23,828 bases of DNA. It comes from Pelomyxa schiedti. Its lineage: Eukaryota; Evosea; Pelobiontida; Pelomyxidae. The stretch lies in NCBI GenBank assembly GCA_020536535.1, contig JAHLWZ010000150.1, forward strand, positions 718-24,545, read 5' to 3'. Positions 9,007-19,886 of the stretch are shown one piece after another; position 1 is the stretch's first letter, and every line of letters begins with the position of its first letter. Under the pieces are notes generated by a model. That model was not told the DNA's origin. It saw only the letters and a program-made list of their open reading frames with translations, and did not search any database. Position numbers and translations under genes: made by a program.

Positions 9007-12000
9007 TGACGGCTGGAATTCCAGGCGGATGACGAAGAGGACATTCGGCCTCAACCAACTTGGAAGGCACGGCGCGGGCGACGACCTGCAGTGGCACAAC
9101 CACCTTCTGCGGCTACAAACAAGAATCTTTCAGGAGTCAAATCGAAACCAACAGATGCACCCAATTCGCGCAGTTCGCCCGATTCCAGAATCCCGCCGAC
9201 AGATGCCATCCACAGTCCTGAGGCTATTCAGATGAAACTATTTCTTCTCAATAAGGACTTGGCTAAACTGAACGGGAGGAAGTCCTCTCCCACGTCACCA
9301 CAGCAACTGCTGGAGACAGCTCAGCAGCGTCATTCGTTGCAACAAGAAAAACGACAAATGCAAAGGACACTGAAACAAAATGGTGGGAAGAACACAGCCG
9401 CCCCTCAACCTGTTGGCAACTGTACTGCCCATTGTGCCCCAACCCCTCTTTCACAAAATCGCCCCCAAAGGGGTGTCAGGGAACCAGAAGAGATTCATGC
9501 CCAAACCAATCTCGGAGCCACTTCACGACAGCCCCAACATCAAAGTCGCGGCAAGGTAGGCAGACCTGTTCGGAACTTGCCTCCACAAAAAGTAGCATCT
9601 GAGACAGAAGAAGATTCGGAGGCGGAGGAGGAAGAGGAAGTGGAAGATGAAGAGACCGAGGAAGATGAAGAAGTAGAGGATAATGAAACAGAAGAAGAAG
9701 AGGAGGAGGAAGAAGAAGAAAGTAATGAAGATGAGGATGAAGACGAGGATGAGGAGGCATCGGAAGAGAGTGAGGATGAGGAGGAAAAAGAGGCTGGGGA
9801 AGACGATGAAGATGAAGAAAAAGCTGAGGATGAAGATGAAGATGAGGAAGAGGAGGCCAACTCTAATGAAGAAGGAGAGGAAGACAATGACCAAGAAGAT
9901 TCTGAGAAGACTGGAGTAAATCCGGCTGTAATAAAACGTCAGCAAGAACTTCGAATGCAGAAAGCACGTGCAAAGGCAGCAAAGGAACCAAGATGGAAGC
10001 ACCCAGCCTTCATGCAATTAAGAGATATTGTGCCACAATCCGTTGTAGGGAAAAAATTTCACCCAATTTATCACGTCAGCAATGGTACCTGAGATTACCA
10101 AAATTACACCTCTAAGAAACAACAGGAAAGCGATATGTGGAACCCTATTGGAGCATTTCTGTTTGGTATACACCTTCCCCTCAACCTGCTGAAACGTTGA
10201 TGACTTTTTTGATGAAGCACGGGCCGCAATATGCAAGCAAACTAGAAGAGATGGTACCCAAACACCTTTGACAACCACTTCATTAACAAGTTGTTAAGGC
10301 GTTCTGTTTGAAGAACGGGCTTGTCACAGTTCAAGGGAAAACAGCTGTTAATCCAGAACTTATCGTAAAACAAAATCAGCAAATTTCATGCTTGTAAGAC
10401 ACCACCACGCTGATTTCAAAAAGTAAACTACAACAGCTATCACATGCATGAACCGCCAACAACTGATCAACTACCTCACATAATTGGGGAAACAAAGGAG
10501 TTGCTTGCAATTTACAAACCGGCATCTCTTATTGTACGCTCCAGAAACCTCTTTTATATTACCAGTTCTAAACCTGCCTTCACAGATGCACCCAATTGGC
10601 GCATGGCACTTCAACACATTTCTTGGAATTACCAACAATGTTTTGGGATACCCAAAAGCCACTCGTGTGTAACCTTAAAGGGAAAAAACCTGTGTACTTA
10701 GGTGTGTGCAGTACTTCACAGGTTGGATCGAGTTACGTCAGGAGTTTGTATAGTTGCCAAGGATCGTGACAGTTCCGCAATTACAAAACATCTGCGCCTG
10801 ATAGCCGACCATAAGTTTCGCAAGTACTACCTTGCTCGGTGCAAAGGCCACTTCCTCTGGTATACCACTGTCCATTACCACAACCCAATGTCACTAAGAG
10901 ACAAAACCCAGGCACAGCCTTAAAGTGAATAAGCCTTTGGTTATGCTCTCTGACTCAAAGGGAGCTGTTTCCCTCAAGGGGGGCAAGCCCGCAGTAACTA
11001 AGTTCAAGCGTCTAAAATATTGTCCCCACAGCGATACTACACTGCTAAAGTGCAGTCTTGAAACAGGGCGCACACATCAGATTAGGATTCATTTGTCATA
11101 CCTTGGTTAATAATCCACCATTTCCTTGTAACTTAACCATGTGCAGGATTTCCCATTGCGAATGACACCACATATGGAGGAACTAGTAATTTTCTATATG
11201 AAGCTCACAGCAAAGGTGACATCGAGGACATTGATGATTATTTTTTGGAAGGTACCCTGCAAGGAAAAACCGCCGCAAAGGAAACAGTGCGTCGTGCCAG
11301 AACGGCATTTGAAGAGTGGCAAAGGAAATATCCAATTCAAGAAACCTCAAATGAAACCAGTGGTGAACCCATCCCTCGTCCAAATGCAGAAGCGACGGAA
11401 CCAACATCGTCAGGTCCTGTAGTTGCAGAGACCTTGTCAACAAAAGCACAACCAGCAACCAACACATCAATTAACACCAGCGAAACAACTCCAGCTTGCG
11501 CAACAGCAGTAACACCCGGAAATCACCCACCAGCCGAAAAACTATCAGCCGCCAACAAATCAATTAACCCCAGTGAAACAACCCCAGCCTCCTCCACACC
11601 AGAAACAAGATCACCCGGGAATCTCCCATCTCAACAACAACAACAACCCAATGCAACTCCTGCCACTGCAGCTGCAGCAACAACAACAACAGCGGCAAAA
11701 ACAGCCGGATCACCTCACACACTGCCCTCTGGGCCAGAGAATCACAACACCCGAGAGAAAAACCGCACAAAGAAACGGCGCCGTTTCAAGAAAGGCATAG
11801 ATGGAGACCCACAGGGGGATTCACCGAATTCCAGCGTGCACGTGGCCAGGTTCAACTTCCTGCACGCGGACATTGACAAGCCGTCTGTGTGCTGTGGCCA
11901 CGGCCTTGCAAGGCCATGGGAAGACGGGGACGACAACAACCACACATCGCAGGACCAGTATATATTCCTGCTTGCATTCAAGTATGAATTGCCTGGCAAG

Positions 12001-12039
12001 TGGTCTTTCACAACACCAACCCTCCCCTACTGGGTTTGA
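9007..12039 (+). CDS. RluA-family pseudouridine synthase (RIB2/RPUSD type) with long acidic and low-complexity insertions
   Basis: Converts specific uridines in RNA to pseudouridine. Exon 1 ends at 10084 and carries a low-complexity N-terminus with a long acidic tract. Later exons give an S4-like segment (KNGLVTVQGKTAVNPELIV, near 10310-10370) and YHMHEPPTTDQ, the usual entry to this subfamily. Next come LLAIYKPAS, the catalytic HRLDRVTSGV (Asp in HRLDR, near 10722) and LETGRTHQIRIHL near 11055. FPIANDTTYGG follows the intron at about 11106-11148. The terminal FKYELPGKWSFTTPTLPYW motif precedes the stop at 12037-12039. A Thr/Pro/Gln-rich insertion with a basic KKRRRFKKG patch (possible NLS) separates the last two motifs. 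Frame-keeping introns include 10085-10125, 10394-10436 and 10534-10585. The exon between 10166 and 10290 is not resolved. The start is uncertain: coding-like sequence begins near 9013 without an ATG, and the first in-frame ATG is at 9232. Confidence 0.85.
9598..9903 (+). repeat. Purine-rich simple sequence encoding a Glu/Asp tract
   Basis: About 100 codons are almost entirely GAA, GAG, GAT and GAC, giving an acidic run in the N-terminal part of the pseudouridine synthase. The antisense strand reads open in several frames as Ser-rich or Leu/Phe-rich peptides. Those frames are by-products of composition and not genes. Confidence 0.85.
11455..11760 (+). repeat. Low-complexity Thr/Pro/Gln/Ala insertion in the synthase, with CAA/ACA repeats
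   Basis: Coding sequence with a CAACAACAACAACAACAA-type run near 11632-11647 and ACA runs near 11678-11692. A repeated unit resembling T-S-I-N-T/P-S-E-T-T-P-A occurs twice (11466-11500 and 11559-11595), so it looks like a local duplication. It lies between two conserved blocks of the pseudouridine synthase. Confidence 0.65.
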
Positions 12040-12171
12040 AGCCATTTTTCTCCCTTAAGTTTGGACAGGAACGAATGGGAGTCCGAGTTTTTTTTTTCTG
12101 TGTTTGTACGCGGTAACGAAATTTTGATCGTTCTCAAAAATCAGTTTCATCACAGCCAATCAATTAACGGA

Positions 12172-15100
12172 ATGAGGGGACGCGAGGGCAGCCGAGACCA
12201 CAGGGGCAACTACGTAGGCGCCCGCGCAGATCTAAGCACAGAGAGCGGATCTACGCAGTGGGGTGTGTCGCAATTACGGGCGGCGGTGTTGCGCAGGGGC
12301 ACAAGGATCGGCGGTTTCCTGCGCGAATTTGACCGCACGGGATTGGGCCGCGTGACCACCTCGCAGTTCGAACGAGCCGTCGCGTCCGCCGGCGCAGTGG
12401 TTCCTCCCGACGTGATTGCCGCCGTCGCGGCCGCGTTTCCTGCTCAGGGCTACGATGGAATGGTGTCTTGGAGAGATGCTGCTGCTGCCATAGACGGAGG
12501 CATGTTAATGCTCATGTTTCCTATGAAATTGCGTTAATTTTATCTATGGAGTGAAATCTTTTCTTTTTTAATTGGAATATGCATTTATTTTTATGGCAGT
12601 ACATGAGGGACGACCTCAAACTGGAGAAGAAAGACCAACGGAATTCAGTACTGCAAGAGCAAGACCACTCTCACCTCGAGGGGAGGAGGACTTACACAGG
12701 TGTGCCTTTTTTCTCCCTGGGAGATCCTAAATTTTTGAATCAGATTGCTTGCAAGAATACAAGAAGTTGTCAAGTCTAAGAACATCTGCTTACAAAATTT
12801 ATTCCAACCTTTTGATAAAATGAACACTGGGTAATTGATATACAACATATGTTTCCTGCTTATTTCCACAGGTTTGTCACACAGAAGCAATTTGAGTGTG
12901 CCATACCCTTTGTTAACTCGTTGGAGCAAAGGCAATTGCTGGTACGAAAGTTTGGGAATCGTCAGACAGGAGATGTAGATTATGTGGCTTTTCATAAAAT
13001 GTGCAGTGCCTTCGGCAAGTGGTTTTTTCTTGTTGTGGGACGTTTAATAATAACTGTTGTTGATATCAGACACCGCGGAAGCACTTCGCAGTCGGCCCCC
13101 AAGTGCGCCCAAGCAAGAGCTTACACTTGATGACATTCTATCCAAAATAGCTGCTGGTGTGAGAGCTCGTGGTCTTAGGCTGAAATCCTTCTTTGCTGAT
13201 TATGATAGAGTTCGAAATGGTTTTCCACTCACAATAAGACAATTGGATATAGTAACTTACTTGCAAATTCATTAACATCCTTACAGGCTGGATACCTGAA
13301 AGTAAGTTTTTGTCAGGCTTGTCAATCAGCCTTGTTGCCCCTTGGGCAACACAAACCGATATGGAGAAGATAGTTCGCAGTTTTGGATCTGATGGACAAG
13401 TGAACTATATAGCTTTTTGCAGCAAAGTGGAAGATGGTAAGTACCGAGTAGTCAAGTCTCTTTCTTAAAAAGTACAGATGGCGATAGTTCTTTTCGTGCA
13501 GTTGAACCTGCTGAACCTGTACAGCTGCACTCTCCTCCTGGCACGCCTAAAGAGGATAGCCACAGAGGCTACTCATCACAAGTAGAATCCTTAAAGTTAT
13601 AGTTTCAGAACACTCAATCCTTTCCCTTTTTTTTTTTTTTTTATTAAATAAGGACAAGCCAAACCCGCAGAAAATTATTTCGCGGGTTCAAACTATTATT
13701 GCCAGCAGAGGAATTAATCTGTGGACCTGCTTTTCTGACTTTGATCGCCAAAGTACGGGGAGGATAAGCCCGCCTCTTTTTAGGTATAACCTCTTACATA
13801 TGTTAGACAGTATGAAGGCGTGTAATGCGCTTCCTCGTTAACTGCATTTCCCAGGCGTGCATTGTGTTCAGTCGGAATAGAGTTGAGTGAAATGGAATTT
13901 CAGCTACTCACTGACCAGTACTATATCGAAACGCACAATTCCGTTAATTATGTCTCTTTTATCCGTGATACCTATCCTACTGGTTTTTTCTTCAGGTCTT
14001 GATACTTAATCTAAGCCCTCCACAGAAAGATCTTCGAGCAGAAGTCGAACACCTGCCACTTTTGTACAGCCGAACTCAGCGCGACCCTCCCCAATTAAAG
14101 AGAGACCCGATGTCCCAATAAGCAGCTGTCTAACTCCTAGTCGTGCAAGAGAGGCTTCAAGGGTTGCTATGGCGAGCCCGGGTAGGGCATATTCACCGAG
14201 TTCAAGTCGCACAACCAATAGCATAACCATCACAACATCACCCATTGCAACTACTTCACCAAGATCCGTAACTCTTTTGGATGTACTTGCCAGAATATCT
14301 GCCTTCTGCAACTCGCGTAGCATAAACCTTCGCGATTTATTCAAGGATTTCGACACAAGGAGGACAGGTGCCGTCAGTAGGGACCATGTAAGTTTCAGCT
14401 TCCTGAAGAAAGCCTTACTTGCTGTAGTTTTCTCGTTCCCTCAGTCAACTCTCATTGAATCTGAATGGCAGGGAACTTGAATTAATTGCCAAGGAATTCG
14501 AGTCCAACAAAACACCAGGGTACATCAATTATAACTTGTTTGTATCCGCCTTATATCCGGCCGTTCAAGGTACACCTCAAATTTGGTTGTTGGTCTCACA
14601 TATACTTAGATACTAGCACAACACGCTCCCTGTCATCTACTGGGATAAGATCCGAGGGTACACCAGCGGTACAGAGAACTCTTCCCCCTTCTGGAGATAA
14701 TGGTATTTACAGTACATTTACCCTACACATTTATCATTAAACTCAGTTGATAAGCTTCTTCAACATCTGCGGCAGTGGAGCGACTCCCAGGGCCTCCTTA
14801 TCACCCCTTTTTTCAAGGCACTCATTTCACGTTTGTTCTCTTTTTAAAACGACATGGATTGTATTGTTGTTGTCTTGAAACTAAATTCTAAAAACCACGT
14901 AAGTATTATCCTTAATTTCCACAGATTTTTGACCAACACAATCGAGAATGTATCACTAGAGAGCAATTTTCCCACGCTTTCGAATCTATGGGCAGCAGCC
15001 TGTCTATGGCTCAGGTAGGATCGTGATGCATTCAGTGGTGGTTTTAATTCTTACCTGAAAAAGGTTGCCCTTCTCTCCTCTGAGTATATGCTACCAGATG

Positions 15101-15969
15101 GTCGTGTTGACTACATATCTTTCCTGAAAGACATAGAAAGTTACAGCCCAAATACTGGACCACCAGTGAGCTCACGCAGTCTCAGTCGCTCTGCAGGCCC
15201 CAAAATACTAACGATCGATAATTTGTTAGCCAAACTTCAACAGCGAGTAATAAGTCACTCTATCAACACCCAAGACTTTTTCAAAGAGTTTGATCCTTTG
15301 AGTATGGTCATCTATCTCACTTTCAGGCTTGTATCATAATTACAACTTTGTCAACTAGGGAGAGGCATCATACCACAAACCAAATTTCGGGCTGTCCTTC
15401 AGTTATGCGGGTTCAATTTAACGGAGGAAGAGCTCTATGTTATAGAATCTCATTTCAAAATCGACGAAGTCTCCCCCATACCAACTATTGATTACCACAG
15501 CTTCTGTGCTAGCATAACCCCGAGTATCTCCAATAGCAATTTTCCAAATCTCTTTACAAATTTACCCAACAAGGTTTTCCTGAAAGAAATGAACAACCAG
15601 AAGATACTAACTGTGTGGAAAGCAGGCTTTCACAGCGCGAAGAAGACCAAGTTCGGGGTATCCTTACTGACTTGAAGAACTTTGTGAGACTGAACAGGAT
15701 CAACTTGTTGCCCACTTTACAAGATTTTGATATGTGCGCCTCTTACCCTCCTCTCATTGGAACCTTTCAAAAAGTACTCACCACACAGCAGAAAACAAGA
15801 AGGAACCGTGACACGGGCGCAACTCCTCTCTGGCTTCCGGATTCTCAGATTATCATGCATTACACAACAAGACATAGAGCTTCTGGCTCGCAAGTTCGCC
15901 CACAAATATCGCCCAGAGTTGGTTTGCTACCGAGCACTCATCAATGCACTCCAACCCAAAGCACCCTGA
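12172..15969 (+). CDS. Multi-module degenerate EF-hand repeat protein
   Basis: Rebuilt from many exons and starting at the ATG at 12172. It is a chain of about eight related modules of roughly 100-130 residues. Each has an amphipathic helix followed by a helix ending in F-x-D-[FY]-D, a G at loop position 6, a second helix, and a V-x-Y-x-x-F exit. Examples are FLREFDRTGLGRV (12325), LFQPFDKMNTG joined to FVTQKQFE, FFADYDRVRNG joined to WIPESKF, CFSDFDRQSTGRI (13730), LFKDFDTRRTGAV (14340), DFDQHNRECIT (14930), DFFKEFDPL joined to RGIIPQTKF, and LQDFDIRKQEGTV. The last module ends at the TGA at 15967-15969. Introns often fall inside the EF loop, just after its Gly, in the same place in several modules. 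Most loops keep Asp1 and Gly6 but lack acidic residues at positions 3, 5 and 12, so calcium binding is doubtful. The layout resembles EFCAB6-like proteins. The cellular role is unknown. Confidence 0.78.
12500..12599 (+). other. Intron 1 of the EF-hand repeat gene, possible GC-AG intron
   Basis: Exon 1 reads in frame to GAC GGA G, followed by GCATGT; the acceptor is ATGGCAG at 12593-12599. AG|GCATGT is a good GC-type donor. A GT donor at 12533 (GC|GTTAAT) also keeps the frame and would add eleven residues. The sequence does not decide between them. Confidence 0.45.
13627..13642 (+). repeat. T16 homopolymer in an intron of the EF-hand repeat gene
   Basis: A run of sixteen T lies in the non-coding stretch between modules 3 and 4, shortly before the exon that codes for KPNPQKIISRVQ. 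It may act as part of the polypyrimidine tract of that intron, or be a simple mononucleotide repeat. Confidence 0.5.
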
Positions 15970-16111
15970 TCTCATTCACCACTTTTGGCTTTGTAGTAAT
16001 TCGTTCGTTCATTCGCCTCATTTGATGATCATCTCACTATTAGCAGAACTGAAGTAGGGGCAATAAGAGAAGGAAAAACAGAAGCGGAGTTGGTTGTGTG
16101 TCAAGGCGGCA
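15970..16111 (+). promoter_or_regulatory. Intergenic region with the presumed promoter of the SH2-kinase gene
   Basis: This gap of 142 bp lies between two genes on the same strand, so it must hold the 3' end signals of the EF-hand repeat gene and the promoter of the kinase gene. I see no recognisable TATA or CCAAT box. Confidence 0.3.
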
Positions 16112-18733
16112 ATGTCGACGTCGTGTGGTGAAGTGACAGTGGACAGGGATTTTCTCATACAAGTGCCGGCAGGACCACCGGAGATAGACCCCGACGAAAT
16201 CGAGGTTGAGTAGTGGCGTGCATTGCCATTGCTTGTTTAGCTATGCCATTGACGATATACTACAGTACTTGGATAAGGTCGGGGAGGGGTGTTTTGGGAG
16301 TGTGTGGCTTGGGAGGTGCAGGAGACAGTTGGTGGCGGTAAAGGTACTGAGTGGCCACGCGGACCAAAATGCTAAAGCGTCATTTCTCGCTGAAGTCAAG
16401 ATAATGAGGCACAGTTTCTTTATCCTTTGGGGTGTTATTTCTTACAATGTGGCAAATGAAGTAAGGTCACCAATGCAAATGTATGCCTGTTCTTTGGGAG
16501 TTCAACTGGGCCCGACGGAGAACTTGCTTTAGTTATGGAATATCTTCCAAAGGGAGACCTCGAGTCTTTACTGTCATCCAAGTACTTTCGTACTACCATA
16601 ATGTGGTAGTGGTGATAATGTGCAGAGAGGAACTGCCTTTGTTACTCAGGTTGAGAATGGCATGTGACGCTGCACGTGGTTTGGTTTGGCTACACAAATC
16701 GAACCCCTTGATCCTCCACAGGGACTTGAAAACTAGCAACCTTCTTGTAAATGACCAATACCGAGTAAAGCTATGTGGTACGTACCGTTCTCTCATTCAT
16801 TCATGCAAGTAAGTCGCAATCAAGACTTCGGGCTTGCTGCACTCTGTCCTAGAGGAAAAGCCCTGAAATCTGGGGAAGCTATTGGCACGCCTGTCTACAT
16901 AGGTATCACGGAGTGGTTCAACCTTTACAACAGTGACATTACTCAGCCCCTGAAGTACTTGTTGGTGAACAGTACTCCAGCAAGTCGGACGTATACTCAT
17001 TTGGAATATGCCTGTAATGTGACTTCCCCTATCCCTTCCACACTCCTGCCTCAGAGAAGAAATAATCAAGCTTACATATCATTTAGATGGGAAATATACA
17101 CTAGAGAGGAACCTTTTCCTGAGACACAGACTTTCAATGGTTGACTCCGACATAGATCTCAATTCTGGCAATTCTAATCAGTTCCTCTTTAAAGATGTTG
17201 CTCGCGCTGTTGTTGTAAATAAAGAAAGGCCTCCAATTTATGCTGATTGTCCTGCTGAGCTGGCTCAATTAATGAAAAGTTGCTGGCATGAAGTAGGGAT
17301 CATTAGTAGTTACAATCAACTCAATTGCACCTAGAACCCTGCTGATCGGCCCAATATTTCGGACGTGTTAGACCAGTATGTAGTTACCATAAGATATTTA
17401 TTTGACACTTTGCAGATTAGAAAGAATTTCAGTGGAACTTGCCATTGCTGACGACTGGGGAAGATACTTTTGGATAAGGTATTACAATACTATAAATGTT
17501 AGTTTTAAAACACATGTAGCTTCTTCCCAGGAGAGGTTTGTAAACGACTCTGTGTCTGTACTTGTCCATTTCTCTTATGGCAATTAGACGTCAGTATATT
17601 GGGGCGAATTTTGGAAATTCTTCTTGGAACAGTATCCTGGCAAAAACTCTGTGACACCACAAATTAAGGAATGCCTGCGACTGATATTATGTATGGTATC
17701 CCATGTATCTCAGTTTTTTAATCTTTCTAGGCGACCCCAAAGATAAAAATCTTGTGAGCATTAGCAATTTTGACAGGCTCTTCCGGTTGTTTGGCAGTGG
17801 TTGGGATGACGTCTCCGGGAAAGTTGTCACTACTGTATGCACAATAACTCACTTTGAAACATCTAAACTGTAGAAAGGTGCATAGCCTGTGCTCTCAACT
17901 CTATTTCCATGGGGAACTCACCAGTGCTGAGGCGTATGATAAATTGATCCCTCTATCCCAAGGCCATTTCCTTGTGCGCTTCAGGTTGGTATTGTCTTTC
18001 ATGTCCTTCATTCGTTTAACAACAAAAAAAGCACAGAGGTTGGCTTTTTCACCATTTCCCGGCGAGATGTTGACTCTGTTGACCACCATAGGTTTTACTA
18101 CTCCTTTGTTCCTTGCAGTGCTTAGTTCTTCCTTGTCAGAGTCCAACACATGCCAGATGGAAAATTACTGTTGGAGGGCCTTACATTCGAGAACATGTCC
18201 GAACTGGTAGTGTCTTGTCTTCCTTTGTAGCTGGTACTTATCATACTCAACAGATTAGTTCCTTCAGCTGTGTTCTGACTAACCCATGTCAATGTTCCAC
18301 TTTTGAAAACATTTTCGTTCAGCCTAGCCCAACAGAAACCCCGATAAGGCGTGCTCGGTGGAATTCGAGCAGTGGAATCAAGAAACTATCTGATGTGGCA
18401 GCAGCCAGAACTGCCCAAATGAAAGCCAAAACTGAACTCACCATATGCACGAAAGCAACACCTCCCACGTCTACAGCGCACAGTCCGGCACTGCTCGTGC
18501 CACCCCCTTCCCCAACAGGTTATTTCTCTTCTCGTACCCGTGCATCGGGCGCTCACCACCGCGCAGAGCGAAGAGCGTCACCACGCAGATCTCTTGTTGA
18601 GCTATCTCGATCTCTCTCACCGTGTCCCCCCTCGCAACGGCCCTCTGTGCAACCACCCTCCACTCTCCAACTAGGAACAGTAAACCCTCCCATACCACCG
18701 CTCCTACCAGAACCGTCCACAGGCGGTCTCTGA
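16112..18733 (+). CDS. SHK-type protein kinase with C-terminal SH2 domain
   Basis: Tyrosine-kinase-like (TKL) kinase joined to an SH2 domain, the SHK layout known from Dictyostelium. Exons: 16112-16204, 16266-16408, 16462-16581, 16626-16777, 16825-16902, 16947-17013, 17087-17139, 17195-17292, 17335-17375, 17416-17497, 17588-17690, 17731 onward. Kinase motifs in order are VGEGCFGSVW (glycine loop), VAVKVL (ATP-binding Lys), LVMEYLPKGDL (hinge), LHRDLKTSN (catalytic loop), DFGLA, an APE motif (split by the intron at 16903-16946), SDVYSFGI, and NPADRPNISDVL. A linker, WGEFWKFFLEQYPG, leads to an SH2 domain with YFHGELTSAEAYDKL, GHFLVRFS (phosphotyrosine-binding Arg, split by an intron) and GFFTIS. 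The Pro/Ser-rich tail ends at 18733. HRDLKTSN suggests Ser/Thr or dual specificity. The SH2 domain should bind phosphotyrosine proteins. The junctions after 17478 and around 18210-18270 are less sure. Confidence 0.9.
16409..16461 (+). other. GC-AG intron in the SH2-kinase gene
   Basis: The exon ends ATG AG, the intron starts GCACAG and ends AATGAAG, and the next exon starts T AAG GTC. The joined sequence reads FLAEVKIMSKVTNANVCLFF, which fits the alphaC-helix to beta-4 region of TKL kinases. I found no GT donor that joins these two exons in frame. Confidence 0.65.
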
Positions 18734-18942
18734 TTTTTTTAGAAATAATGATAAAAAATACTAACATCCGAGTATCTTTGGATCTCGTTCCCCTTAAATT
18801 TCATTACCCTTGTTTCGTCGAATGATCGACCGGGGATTGCTGTCAAAGACGCAGGGGAGTGGTGCATAGAAAAGCGGGAGGCAGAAAGTTATGTAGAAGT
18901 CGTCACAAGTGAAAATAAAATAAAATCAAGCAAGAAGGAGGG
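18734..18942 (+). promoter_or_regulatory. Intergenic region downstream of the SH2-kinase gene
   Basis: This 209-bp AT-rich gap follows the kinase stop. AATAATGATAAAAAATAC at 18743-18760 and AAAATAAAATAAAATCAAGC at 18912-18931 could be poly(A)-signal or promoter-like sequence. Nothing codes here. Confidence 0.3.
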
Positions 18943-19886
18943 ATGAGCTGCGTTTTGTTGTGCGACGATGGACAGCAGTACAGCGTAACTATCTCACCAA
19001 AGGGGAAAGGAGTCGGTACTATTCAGGCAACGGGAATGACGTCGTGCGAGATCTACCAGGGAGACTTCCATACTGGCGACTTACCTCCTAAAGCCATGAT
19101 CTCACTAATAAGCTCTGGAATCTTATTAACGTGGTACGTCCACAATTTACCTCTTTTTTTTATTTCTAACTGATGCAAAAAAAAAGTCGTTCTGAAGATC
19201 CAGCATTGACCAAAGTCGATCCTATCCGTGTCTCTCAGGTCCAATTGTTCCCGGAATTGAACACCCTTCTTCATCCTTCAACTTCGAAGAGAGATTTCTG
19301 CACTGCAACCCCGAGTCCAGGGTATACTGCCACACGGAATTGTGATACTCCGCTCTTATTGAGGCTTGAGTTCCACGGCTCATCAGTAAATCTCACAAGG
19401 ATTAACCAAACCCCCTTGGAGCAAAGGTTGATGCTCCATGAAAGGGTACTTACAGCTATCGAATCACGTTCCCGGGCTTCAGCAAATGAGCTGGAACACA
19501 AGATAGAGGCTCTTCGGAAAGAAGTGGAAAGCATTACATTACGCCAAGTGCCTGTTGTAACACCATGGCAAAGTTTCTCTACTGGCACCATTCTGCAAGT
19601 TGAACTCGCCACCCTTGGAATTACTTCAATGGATCACTATGTTTGCGAGTACCGCTTTGGCTCCGACTCTAAGGTGTTCACCCTCACTACTGACACTTGT
19701 TCTCAGGCCAGGGGTGCTTGGTTTTGTGCCGGAACATTCTGTGATGGAGCCAGAGTGGGGCTAGTTGTATGTGAGAATCACCCCATCATTGGTATAGGGC
19801 TATGGTTACCCTCAGGCACACCTCCTCACTACTGCACAAGGGAAACTTGGGAGATACGATTCAAAGTATGGGGAAGGAGGTCCTGA
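18943..19886 (+). CDS. Unrecognised protein with central coiled coil
   Basis: Two exons, 18943-19133 and 19187-19886, joined over a 53-nt GT-AG intron that keeps the frame (ACG TG|T CGT), give a protein of 296 residues. I do not recognise a family. The first 65 residues look like a small beta-rich domain (CDDGQQYSVTISPKG). A stretch from about residue 150 to 185 (LEQRLMLHERVLTAIESRS and ELEHKIEALRKEVESI) has the heptad look of a coiled coil. The last 100 residues are rich in beta-formers, Gly, Trp and Cys (VCENHPIIGIGLWLPSG). There is no signal peptide or membrane segment. It could be an adaptor that oligomerises through the coil and binds a ligand through its C-terminal domain, but that is a guess. 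Confidence 0.72.

Noticed and set aside
9523-10017. Minus-strand hydrophobic open frame resembling a membrane protein, with a Ser-rich frame overlapping it
   Set aside because: Both are reverse complements of the GAA/GAG/GAT acidic tract, which must read as Leu/Phe/Ile or Ser on the other strand.
11564-11770. Minus-strand Leu/Val-rich short frame
   Set aside because: It is antisense to CAA/ACA repeats in the pseudouridine synthase.
17531-17535. Five-nucleotide micro-exon in the kinase gene
   Set aside because: It gives a frame-keeping join, but a simpler single intron (17498-17587, GTTAGT donor) also keeps the frame and gives a plausible linker.
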